DNA from: Lucifuga dentata
Lineage: Eukaryota; Chordata; Actinopteri; Ophidiiformes; Bythitidae
NCBI GenBank assembly: GCA_014773175.1
Contig: VXCM01001363.1
Coordinates: forward strand, 1 to 64,000
DNA length: 64,000 nucleotides
Reading direction: 5' to 3'
In this document: positions 42,783 to 55,800 of the stretch, piece after piece
Layout: the number at the start of each line of letters is the position of its first letter
How positions within the stretch are numbered: position 1 is the first letter of the stretch
The notes under the pieces: model-generated
Database searches by the model: none
What the model saw: the letters and a program-made list of their open reading frames with translations, nothing else
What the model was told of the DNA's origin: nothing
Program-made: the position numbers and the translations under genes

Positions 42783-45700
42783 ATGGCACCTGGAAAGAGG
42801 AAGAACAGGGTATTTGTCATCGGCGTGGGGATAACGAAGGTATAATGGTGTAGCTGCATTTTCAATGTTGGAGTTCCGAAGACCCGCATGAACGAACTTG
42901 TATAAGTTTTCAGGCTAGTACAGTTGGCTAACACCGATTGACAGAAACTAGAATACCTGCTGTGTACTGTCTGTATATATTCACATTTTATTCTTTATAC
43001 GTACAAACACTGGAGTATAAATATGCAGTTTAAGGTTTGTTTTGACAGCTGTTTAAAGGTTGTCGCAAGTGCATGTAGTAAACATTAGCTAGCTTTAGCT
43101 TTTACGTTCGTAATTCTTGTGGTTTGTTAATTTTTGAAAATGGAGTTACTTTAGCTCTGGTTTATTATGTACCTGGATCCGTTTCGTAAGCCTCCATTAT
43201 CAAACTTCATGGCCAACATTTATAAACTGTGTGAAGGGTCATCCACCAGCTTTCCTTGATCTGCTAACTGGTGTAAAGGGCTGTCATAACAGTTAAAGGA
43301 CCATGGCGGTGATTTTGCATGTTTGAGCCCAAAACTACTTCATGTAAACACGTTACTGTCAAACACTGCCAACTATTTCCCAAAAGATATTACTGGAGCG
43401 GTAAATATTAGATTTATTTTTCCAACCTTCCGGACTGCCATTACTTTTAGTTCATTCCAGAAAAATAAACTTTTAGAGGCTTGAAACGTGCTTGAGATAC
43501 AGTGTGTCACCAAAGTGAGTACACCCTTGGTGCTTTGGTAATATTTTCACTAGTTGACCCTTTGTTATTCCTAGAAACCCAATGAATTTTTTTTAGAACA
43601 AGGCCCACCATGTTTGTTCAGAAATAGCATACAAAGTTTGTTTTTTTTTTTCCAAACAAAACACATATTTTTACATGAGGTCTAAGTAGCAACAAAAGTT
43701 CATCATCTATGGTTGCCAGTCTGCCTTCTTTGGAGAACCAGCTGTTATGACACATTATTTTCAAATGTCAGGGTGCAGGCATTATTAAAACATGTTCACC
43801 TTGTATGAACGCTTTAAAAGGCCAGAAACATATATTCCTTTGCACAGATTATCAAAATGGCACTACATGGAAAAGAACTGTCCAAAGATCTTAAAGAAAC
43901 AATTGTAGCCCTTCGCAAAGATAAGCAAGGATAAACAGATTGGTTATGCATTGAAAATCAGTAGCAACACAGTTGCAAAAGATATTCAGAGATTCAAGCA
44001 CAAAGGTACAATTCAGAACTAGAAGGCCAAAGAAGATGACTGACTGTGGAGCTCGTCATGTTTACAAGCTTGCTCTTCAGGACAGACGAGCAAGTGCTTC
44101 ACGTATGGCCTGAAGAGGTTGCTACCACTACTGGCCTCTCCGTTAGTGCTCAGACTGAATGCCGTACACTTAATCAGAGCAACCTCCATGGACATTGGTC
44201 AACGCAAACCTTTGCTGAAGCCAGCTCACAAACAACCCGTTTACAGTTCACAAAAGAGCATGAAACCAAATCTTTCAACTACTGGCAACCTATTCTTTGG
44301 TCCGATGAAATGAAAATCAATTTGTTTGGTTCAGATGGTGCGCAGTTTGTGTGGAGGCAGTCTCATGAAGTGAACAATGAAAAGTGGATACTCCCAACCT
44401 TGAAGCATGGGGGTGAAAGCCTGATGGTTTGGGGTACAGGTGCTGCTGGTATTGGAGAACTCACTGCCATTGAAGGAACCATGGACTCTGAGATTTTGAA
44501 AGGAAAAAAAAGACTCCTTCCTTGAAAAAACTGGGTTGTCAAGCCATATTCCAACAGGATAACAACCCCAAACACAGTTCAAAGATGACCACGTCCTTCC
44601 TACAAAAGCAGAAGATCAAAATCATGGAATGGCCAAGCATGTCACCCAACTTGATTCCTATTGAACATCTTTGGGGCATTCTTAAATGCAAGATTGAGTT
44701 CTGAAGAGAAGAGAAGAAGAGTTTGAGAAGAAGAGTTTCCAACATCAGAAGCTCCGAGAGGTCATCCTGGTGGAATGGAACAACATCTGAAGTGATACTT
44801 GTGCTACCTTTGTGAAGTCAATGCCTCGCAGAGTAAAAGCTGTACTGAAAAACAGTGTTGGTCATTCAAAATATTGAAATTTCCTAATTATACATGTCAT
44901 GGTGTACTGACTTTTGTTGCTAACTAAATTTAAAGACCTCATGTAAAAATCTGTGTTTTGTTTGAAAAAAACAAAACAAAACTTTTATGCCATTTTTGAA
45001 TAAACATGGTGGGTCTTGTTCTAAACAAAAAATCCTTGGGTTTCTCAGAGTAACTGAGAGGAAACTGTAGTGAAAATATTTCCAAATCACCAAGGATGTA
45101 CTCCTTTTGTGAGGCACTGTAAGTAATCCATCACAGCGAGCACGTCTATAAAATATTTTTGTAGAAGATACTTATAACCAATCTAACACAAAGCTGCATG
45201 GAAGAAAATGTATATTTCTGCCAGAAAATGTATATCTCCATCAGGAGAAAAATGTTTTTGCCAATTAAGAAATTACAACAGCCATGCCTTCATAATCATG
45301 CATAAAAAACATTGAATTTTAAGGTGGATGTATCACCTGAACACCTGAATTTAAAAGATTTGGGAATGTGGCAAAATAACACAAAAACTAAAATATGATT
45401 TTATGTCATGGCAGTAGTGTAATATCTGTGTAATATTTATTGGACTAAAACATGCAAAACTATCGGTATGGTCCTTTAAGTCTCAAGTCATTCTCCATCA
45501 GTGTATGAATGTGAGTGAGTGAAAAAAGGTGGTTAGCATTGTCACCCTCCATCAAGAAAGTTGTGGGTTCGAATCCACCAGCAGCTAATGTGGAAGTTAA
45601 ATCTGTTGAGTGAGCACAAAACAAACAATTAGAGCTCTAATTTATTTATTTTTTTTAATAAAAACAAGATTAGAGAGCATGTAGCGACAGATTAGTAAGA

Positions 45701-48700
45701 GCAACAGCAGTTTTTCAAAGCAACATTTTGATTTTTGTGTGTTTTTCTGTATTTAGTTTGAGAAGCCTGGAGCCCGAGAGAACTTTGACTACCCTGATAT
45801 GGCCAAAGAAGCAGGTGATAAATGCCTTTTATTACATTCATCTTCGCAGATTACCAACAGTGTGCAGTCATAATTATGTCATATCTGAATACTTGTAAAA
45901 TGGGAATGGATAAGAGGCTGATTGATAAGTTCTGATGTGGACACAAAGTGGGAAAGGGTAATATTTTTGTAATATAATTCCTTAGCTGTTTTTCTACACA
46001 ACTGAATTAAGATAATTGATTATAACTTTCAAGTTCCAGAGGTACTCAAAGGTTTGTGAGCTGTTCAAATGGACAGCCTTAGCCATCATGCAGTGATTAT
46101 GTATTTCCTGTCTGCTACCCATGATTGTGGCTTTGAATTATTTCAGAAACATCCTACTCACCTATTTGGTCCACTCAGACTTTCACATTTTCCCAAACAT
46201 AAAAAAGGGTTTAGCTGGAACCTTTCAGATGATTACGTAATATCAGCTGTGGAGGATTTTTTTACAGGAAGAAAAGGAGTACGGTAAAATGGAATGAGAT
46301 TACGTTGAAAAACAAATAAGTGCAGCACCTCAGAGTTATAGCTTTCAATGCTAAACTTGCAACTTATCAATCAACCCTTGTACATATTCTGCAAAAAATC
46401 TTATTACTATATTTTATTTTTAGGTGAAAAAGCCCTGGCGGATGCAGGAATCCCATATTCAGCCATTGAACAAGCCTGTGTTGGTTATGTCTATGGTAAG
46501 AAACCATATTGAAAACTCTAATACATTGTTGGATTTGTATATTATTGTATTGTATATTATTACAATATGTCTTACATATTGTCATGTCCACTGCAATGGT
46601 GGATACTGTGCCTGCCAACTTGATATTCCCATTTGTGTATAATCTTACAAAACTCCTGTTTCTCCTTGTATTTTTTTTTTTATACTAATCATGTCTCTTG
46701 CTGAAAGTTTCATCCCAGTCTTTACTCCCCCAGGGGATTCCACCTGTGGACAGAGGGCCATTTATCACAGCCTGGGTCTGACTGGGATTCCCATTGTCAA
46801 CGTCAACAACAACTGCTCCACGGGCTCCACTGCTCTTTTCATGGCACGGCAGCTGGTCCAGGGAGGTGAGTCAGCCCAGACGTTTTTAGGGGCTGTAAGT
46901 TTTGGGGCCAAAGCATGAATTTCAGCGTTTTTACAGGGTAATTAAAAGTCAGATAGGCAGAGCATTTGTGTTGTTGTTGTTGAGCAGCCTCTGAATTTTA
47001 AAGCAAAAGAGTCAGTTCTTGACAGTAGGTGTTTTTTTTTTTTTTTNTTTTTTTTTTTTTTTTTGTAAGAGATGAAAGACCAGTGCTATTTGATCCACTG
47101 TATGTAGAGAAATTGATTAATCACATTTATGCTATTAAATAATATTAGGAATAAGGAGATATACGGACTCACTCTTTCACTGATTCAGCAGTTGTTTGTG
47201 CCTTTTTCTTTTAAGTGAAATTTTGAAAATGAGCATCTTCTTTTGCAGGTCTTGCTGACTGTGTGCTTGCTCTTGGATTTGAGAAGATGGAAAGGGGATC
47301 TTTGTCTGCAAAGGTATAAAACTGTAAATTGTGTGTTGTTATAGTGGATGTATACAGATTGGACTTAAATCATGAATGCCCTGAAGCAACAAACTAAAGA
47401 TGACCGAAGAGATGAATCAAGATCTTGCTGGCAGAGTTGCAGCTAAATATTATAAGCTTCATAAAGGTAGATTTTAGTGCAGGGATATTGGATTATTATT
47501 GTTGTTGGTGCTCTGGCTAAAAAGAAATGATATCAGCTGTGTTCCAGACAAAACAAACATAGACTGTCTTTTTTACCAACAGAAAAGATGAAGGAATGAC
47601 AAACATCTTCTTTTCTCTCACAAATCTTACAAAAGTGCTTACTCCTATTCAGGATCAGTGAAACAGATGGGTCAGACATGTGAGAAGAATAAGGAGTGGC
47701 ATAACCCATACAAATAGGCTATAACCTGTTAGTCATAGCCTTCTGAGATTGTTTCCCTAATTTAATCTTCTCTAACATCTTTTCTATCAAAAAAGCTTGT
47801 GTTTCATTGCATGAAGATGAGCAGTGATGTCAGCAGTGATGCAATACTTTCAGCATTTGGTGTAATTATTTCATATATGTTTAACAGTCAGACAGTTCCA
47901 ATATCTTATGTGTTTGCCATTGAACAAAAAAGTTAAATAATAAAATTATTTCTTTCATTTATCACTCCCCAGTTTATGGACCGGACCAGTCCCGTGGACA
48001 AGCACATGGAGGTGATGATCAACCGCTATGGGATGGCAGCAGCACCAGCAGCTCCGCAGATGTTTGGCAATGCTGGCAGGGAGCACATGGAGAAATACGG
48101 TACATACTACGTGTGTTAAATTAGGGAATGGCTTTGTAATGTGAAGGTTATGGCTAAATCTTGCGGGAATATGATAAGAAACATTTTGTGCCAATATATG
48201 AATCTCTTGCAGGTACTAAACCAGAACACTTTGCCAAAATTGCCTGGAAAAACCACAAGCATTCCACCAACAACCCGTAAGACACTGCTAGCTCTGTTAA
48301 AAACATTGATATGTATTAGAGATGGTGTGTGTGTGTGTGTGTGTGATTTTGCTGTTAACTAATACCTGTAAATTATATGTGTACATGAATGCAGCTATTC
48401 CCAGTTCCAGGATGAGTACAGTTTGGAGCAAGTTATGAAGTCCAGGAAGGTGTTTGAGTACCTTACACTCCTGCAGTGCTGGTAAGTGGCTCAGAGTCTA
48501 GTTTGTCATTTAATCCAGAATACACAGAGAATCAACGAGTCACATTTTACAGTTTACATATTTTAGACATTTTGCCTTTCTGAACGTTGTCAGAACTCCT
48601 GTCACAACTGTGACTGCTCATCCTGCTCTCCCACTCTCGACAGCCCTACATCCGATGGTGCTGGAGCTGCAGTTTTAGCCAGCGACGACTTCATCAGAAA

Positions 48701-51700
48701 ACACTCTCTGGAAAACCAGGCAGTGGAGATTGTGGCCCAGGAGATGGTGACGGACCTCAGTACCACGTTTGATGACAACAGCTGTATTAAGATGGTAAGA
48801 AGTGTGGGAAGCTTTCACTGAAAATCCACGACATTCAGCCCTTTTGGATCAAGCATCGTGAAATTATTTATTTCCAAAAGGATAAGATATTTGCCTTGGA
48901 GTATATTTTAAACATTGATTTTAAAAGTAATATTTATTGTAACCCTCTCCCTCCTTATTTTTTTTTTCTGTTATTCTCTGNATTGATTTTAAAAGTAATA
49001 TTTATTGTAACCCTCTCCCTCCTTATTTTTTTTTTCTGTTATTCTCTGCTGTCAAAAAATGTCAACATGATAATTTTAAGAAATAATATACTGTATATTA
49101 CTTTAGTTCCATTAAAGGAGCTCTTAAACATGAAGGTTTTTGTTTTTTTTCTTTTAGGTGGGATATGACATGTCTCAACTGGCTGCTAAGAAGTGCTTTG
49201 AGGCCGCAGGTCTGAAGCCCAGCGATGTCGACGTGATCGAGCTGCATGACTGCTTCTCTGCTAATGAGCTCATCACATATGAGGCTCTGGGACTCTGTCC
49301 AGAGGGTGAGAGTTTAGTTCTGAAACCTCATTTTGAAAGTCAGTCAGAGGACTAGAGCGGGAATGAATGTCTTAGTTTCTTTTTCTACTTTTGAGAGAAT
49401 AGGAGGCAGGAAAATGCGGGACTTGAACTGTACTGTTTGTTAACCCTTTATTTCAGTGCAAGTCATTAATATTGGATAATATTAATGATAAGAGCACATA
49501 CCTCCTAAGGCCAACAAAATCTCATCTGGATCCTGTGTGATCCAGAGTATGATCTGGATCACCACCAAAATAAGCAAATCTTTTTATTAAAAAGTGAGCC
49601 ACCATGCTAAATTCCATTGAAATCAGCCATTAGCATTTATTTTATAAATACTAATAAAAACTTCTTCTGGATTCAGAATATTACGATCTGGATGGCCTTC
49701 AAAATGTAATCATTTCTTCCTCTCGACACTATCTATCTGTCCCCCAAATATCATCCATATCTGTCCATAAATTTTTGAGATATTCTGCTAAAAAAAACAG
49801 ACAAAAAAATGCCAGCGATCACATAAGCTCCTTAATAAACTACTAAATAAAGCAGCACACCACAAACATATTAGAACTCCATTAAAATTATGAAAGCAAC
49901 TCCAATTTACAGCTTTGGTTAGATACTATTTAAATGTTTGGTATATATGTTTGGTATATGCTGTAATATTTTGCATGTTTAGTATTTTGTATAGTATCCT
50001 TAGAGAATGGAGTGTCAGTGTGGCAGGATAGTTTAGACAGACTATGGATGGCCTCTCTTTATCCCAGCATAAACGAAATACTGGAGTTCAACTGCAGTTT
50101 TCAACTAACAGCAGCATTTAAGAGATGTGGTGAACCTTAAAAAACATAATTGAAATAAAGAAAAAGTGAGCTTTTTGTGTGTGTTGGAAATACTGCAGGT
50201 TCAAGTTTTTAATACACTGGAACCTTTTTGTAGCTGATGTACTGAGACTAAAGTGGGTTACAATAAGTGGCAAATTATTTTGGGAGTACATAGTTAACTA
50301 TAGAATTAACTGGTTTTTACCTTATTCTAATGTTATATTGTACTGTAATTATTACATCATAGTTTGTGTTTTGCAACTGCTGTAGGTAAAGCAGGAGAGC
50401 TGATTGACAGAGGGGACAACACATATGGTGGCAAGTTTGTGATCAACCCCAGTGGTGGTCTCATCTCTAAAGGACATCCTCTGGGTGCCACAGGTATGCT
50501 CAACTTTTTTTAAATTTGTATTTATCTTGTATATTTTTCTTTTCCTTCCTGAGCACCATGTACCAGAGCAAATTCCTTGTATGTGAAAACCTACTTGGCA
50601 AAAATAAATCTGAATCTGAATCATCTGACTCTTGCAGCAGGCAATCATCATGTATGAATGATGAACAGAGTAATCCATTACAATTCATTACATTTCACTC
50701 CACCGCCATCACGGTGGGTGAAGTTTCCAGATGTGGGTCAAAAAGCATTTGCAACTTGTTTTATCTTGCTTGGAGTAACAGATGGATGGGGGTTCACTTA
50801 TTCTAGTGGCCACCAGGTGGCATCTCTCTCACAGCAATAGAAAGCAGCATTGAAGGCAAAATGATCCTAAGCCTGCTTGTGAGAAGCCAGCTGGTAGTCA
50901 TTTTGGCTGTAATTACTTCATGTGTTAAACCATTGAGGACTGAGACAGAGCAAACAGTGCTGCTGACTCTGCAAACGTCTGCAACAAGCAGAAGGTCTAA
51001 CTGTTCTATCTCATGTTTTTTATTTTCTGTTACAGCTGCTTAGGCTTTGCAAAAGAATACATATGACTGTAGGCATCCTGCATAACATAAAATGATAACT
51101 CAAATAAAATAAAACATAGAAACAGACTGGGGATACTAAGGTTTTGCTGACAGGTCACAATTTTTTTTAATCTTTTTTTAAATCTTTTTTTTTTTTTTTT
51201 TNTTTTTCTGTCTGCCACCCATCTTCTGTACAAGACCCGACTCTCTGTACCCTCATTTCCTCCGCCTTATTACTTCTGTGTCGACCTTCGCTATCCATGC
51301 TACCATTTCTCCCTCTGTCTCCTGGGTCTCCATGTTTGTAAGTGCCCCAGTCAGCTAAGCTCCGTCTGATCCTCGGTGTTGCTTCTAATCTCAGTTGTGA
51401 AGCGCTGACCTCTTCCCTCACGGACAATTTGAGAAGAGATATCCATGGTTAATTGACTGACCTGCGAAGGAATCATCTCCCCGGAGGGAGTGGGAGCAAC
51501 CTCAGGAAGCTGTGGTCATTAAGAGTTGACATGACATCCAGGGACCTTGAAGCCTCACTGATAAGCAGCTTGACGGTTGTAGTGAATTACAGCAGGCCTA
51601 CGCTATTTTTTTTAAATTGAAAAGGCAGAAAGAATTTAGAGATGATTGTTAAGGATTAATTGGCATCACTCTGAAAGTTGCTTGTCATTATACATACTGT

Positions 51701-52847
51701 ATATACTCCAGTATAAGCCAATCTCATGTATAAACCGACCCCCATGATTTGCATTGTGAAATTTGGTAATAAAAGCTCGGCTTATACTCGAGTATATATG
51801 GTACATTAAAAATATTGAAGTGTTTTTTTTAAGGCATCTTCTGACAAGCCCACGTAAAATTTAACCAAGAGTCTCCCAATTTTGATTATCTTTCTGATGG
51901 CCCTTCAATTTTCCTGCTGGCCTTGGACACAAGCAAATCTTCTGTGGAAACGATTAGAAATGTGCTGCAGAATGTGAAAGACACAGCATGAAGAGCTCTT
52001 AACCCCTAAGGCTGTTAGCTTATTGGGATAATGGAGAAATGCAAAAGCTCATTAACCAGATGGGATAAAATGCTTAGCTATAATGCTAGCACAGGAGCTG
52101 ACTGGTAAGATTAGGAAGTCAGTTGTCAGGTTAGGAGTCAAGCTGTCTTGTCGCCCCTTTGGATCGATAATTGTTTGATGTAGATTTCAATACCAACATT
52201 TATGATGTTTTTAGAGATCTTGTTCTACAGCGTTTTCAATTGATAGCCAATACATATAATACCAACATATTACATTATATTTATTATATTACATATGTAA
52301 CTGGGACTTTGTGGGTTTGTTCATCTGCTTACCTTCACATATTTCATTTTGTTTCTCACTGTCAGCTCACCAATAAATTGAAAGTGTAAGCAGACTAAAA
52401 AGTACTTAGAAATATTTCTGTCTAATGGAACAAGAAAACAGGATGAAAGCTACTGAAAACAACTTACAAAACCTCCACTAATGGATTCTGCTTTCTTTTA
52501 ATTTTGGAGCATTTTTGGGCTGTTGGGACTACAACAAAGTTTTGTTCCTGGAATTGCATTTCAAAATCTAACTCATATTATGTGACAACATAATGAACCA
52601 GGCCCTCAAAAGCATGCTGAATGAAAATCCATTTTAAGCTAATGACAGCCGAACGTCTTCACTTGTTTTTGCATTTGCTCTGTTAAGTTTCCTTAATGTG
52701 CCCTTCTGATATTGGGTAGAATTCAGTGCCTAGTATTTAGCTATATAATTGTCGTCTCCTTACTCTTCACCTGCCACCCACATCCTCACCCCCATTCTGC
52801 TACATCACCCCTATAACTGCACCCCTGCCTCACACTCTTCCCTTTTG

Positions 52848-52881
<34 letters not shown>

Positions 52882-55800
52882 GTGTGTGATTGCTCAGGTC
52901 TGGCCCAGTGCGCAGAGCTGTGCTGGCAGCTTCGAGGACAGGCGGGCAGGAGGCAGGTTCCAGGGGCAAAAGTTGCCCTGCAACACAACATTGGCTTAGG
53001 TGGAGCTGTGGTTGTCACTCTGTACAGGGTGGGATTCCCACAGGAGGCCAGGTGAGCAGTAATTGCCAACCATTTGTCTCTGATTTGGCCAAATATTTCA
53101 TGAATTCTTGTTTTTTCCTGATTTCTGCCTTTCTTCTAATTTGGAATTCCCTATTCCCAGTGATCTTGAAGTCCTGTAATTCTGCTGTTGCCTCAAAGGT
53201 GGAAGCTGCAGGCAACCTCATGTTAGCTTTGTGACATGTGATCTCACAGCCATGTTTTTTCGACCTGCATGAAGGCATAACAGTTAGGAGCAGAGAATGT
53301 GAGTGGAGCAGACAGAAATCCTGACTTCTGCTCCCTGACTCCTCTCTTCTCTGAAAGAAAACAAATCCCGCTCAAAAATTCTCCCCATATTGTTTTCTCC
53401 CAATGTAGCAACATTGGGCTTTTGATTGTCCAAATATAGCTCCTTGTCCTGGTAGTCCACTCTGGAGAGCACTCATTTGCTCATGTGCACTGACTGGGAG
53501 GTTTTCACTATCCCCTCCTGCTCCTCCTCAGGCGCCCTGACCAACCAGCAGGAGTCGCTGGTGTGGTGACAAGAGTAGCCATGTTTGGTTGTGGATGCAC
53601 TTCCCTGTGCTCTTTTTGTTTCAAAGTCTCATCTACTCTGAATCACTAAAGAATTACACGGTCTCACATGTAGCTGAATAAAGCTGAACCACGGTTTGGT
53701 AGGTTGTCAGTGTCTATTTTCATATAGTATTTATTCTCCTACATGTTTTCATATCACAGTCATATGTTACTTTGATTGTGCACATTTACAGTTTTTCTGC
53801 TTCTCACAGGTCCAGTGTCGTTGCAGTTCCCACCAGCTCAGCCAGTGGTCTGGAGGGGTTTAAAGCTTACTCTGTCTTCAAAGAGATTGAGAAACAGTTA
53901 GATGAGGTAAAGCAGCATCAAGTAACTACAAAAATGCTACCAGTCACCATTAATGGAATCATTTTCTTTTTTACTTCATCAAAATGTCTGCATCAAAGAA
54001 AATACATCCATATCTGGTTTTCTTTGTTCCTCTTCCTTCTTTCCTTAGTAGATACTGTAATTGTAAACATGGGCTTATAGCTTTCACTTGTAAATGAGCG
54101 TCCATCATTAAAGGTGGTTAAAGAAAGAGAAATAAAGCACCGAGGCTATTATAGCCTTTTATCGCTTTTTAAAATGTATTTATTTATTTATTTTTAAAGA
54201 TGGTGGGTTATCATGTGGTCCCCAATTATTTCTTTCATTATGAGAGTGATTATCTTTCCTGTTTGACCCTGTGCTACCAGGGTGCTTTTAATGGCAGCTA
54301 TGCACAATATTGGAATATTATTAATTTGCACCATTAAATCTGGCAGTCTTAGCACTGCAGTTTCAGGGCCATGTACAGAGAGATATATGCAACTCCCCTC
54401 TCTAAAAAGTGTAGCAATACCATTCTGACCTTATCAACTACCAAGGACTCACTTTGTCCTAGGTGGTTACATTTGTCCATTGTTATTTTGAAAACGCCTT
54501 TATTTATATAGCAAGTAAACAAATGCGTACCAATTTACTTGTACCAGTGTACTTATTTAATCTATAATTGTTGAGTACATTCTCACCTTCTGTGAAATTA
54601 TGCAACCAAGCATCCTGTACTACATTATCTGCTTTGGTGCAATTCAAGAATGTAACCAGTCTCCAGTATGTATATTCTTTATCAAGACATACAGTATTTT
54701 ATTATTTTATTTCTTTAGGGATTTATTCATTAATTTCTTTTTATCAGTAACAGATCCAAAAGCACTGTGAGGTGTGATTTAAACAATATGGATTTTTAAA
54801 TTTGGAAAAATATTGAGGTCCTGCCTGCATGTAACAGTGCATTACATGCATTTGTTGCAAAGCACATAGAGTGTGTAGCTAGAGCAAATTCACAGCCTTT
54901 TTTTCTCAGGAGGGATGAATATAATATGCTTCAGCAATTTAGAATCTAAATCTAAATTGCTGAAGCAATTATGAAAAATTTAGATTAGGATGTAGGGGAA
55001 AATTTATTAATTATGAAAAATTTAGATTAGGATGTAGGGGAAAAACACAAATCACATGAGACAGTTAGATCAGAAAATATGAAATCCCAGCATCAAAGCT
55101 GCAAAGAATAAGCCAAAAACTCTGCAAGGAATAATTAGTAAAAATAATATTTTGTAATGTAAGTAACATTATACTGTGAATAGTTTGCGGATTAAGCATT
55201 TATTACAGTCATTCAAGTTACAGTTTTAATTTTTTCATTTGAGATTCTGAACTTGATTTTAGTTCTAATAGGGCCATTAAAAATTCATGAATATAAAGGA
55301 AACGGATGGCGTGTCAATGATTCATGTTTTAAAGTAGACACGATTACTTCTTTTATGTTAGTGTGTAAAATAGCAGTTAATTGATAGGATTATTTTGAGA
55401 TTTTGTTTACATAACAGTGTATGGACTCATCTGTATTTGTGACAGATGAGCAGTTAGTGTCACTGCAGGATAAGGAGCATTTCTCTGATGCCTGTTTGGT
55501 TCTCTGCAGCAAGGAGAGCAGCTTGTTAGGAAGATCGGTGGAGTGTTTGCATTTGAAGTGAACGACGGGCCAGAAGGAAAGAAGGTGATTTGGACTGTGG
55601 ATGTGAAAAATGGCAAGGGCTCTGTCACCACTGACCCAGGTACAGTACCCATCTAAACTCACTGACGAGATTTTTCAAGGCTAAATTACATCGTGTGGAG
55701 TTTGCACTTTCTCCCATTGTTTCCTCCAAGTGCTCCTTTTTACTTTATAAGTAAAATTATCATTTAAAAACTGTATTTTGTGTTTACTCAGGTTGCCTTT

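Noticed and set aside
44046..44704. Transposase as a functional gene
   Set aside because: Catalytic pieces lie in different frames and the N-terminal DNA-binding part is disrupted, so it is called a dead element.
50500..51050. Open frames of 60-108 aa in scp2 intron 11
   Set aside because: They cover a LINE-tail-like repeat and have no family similarity on either strand.
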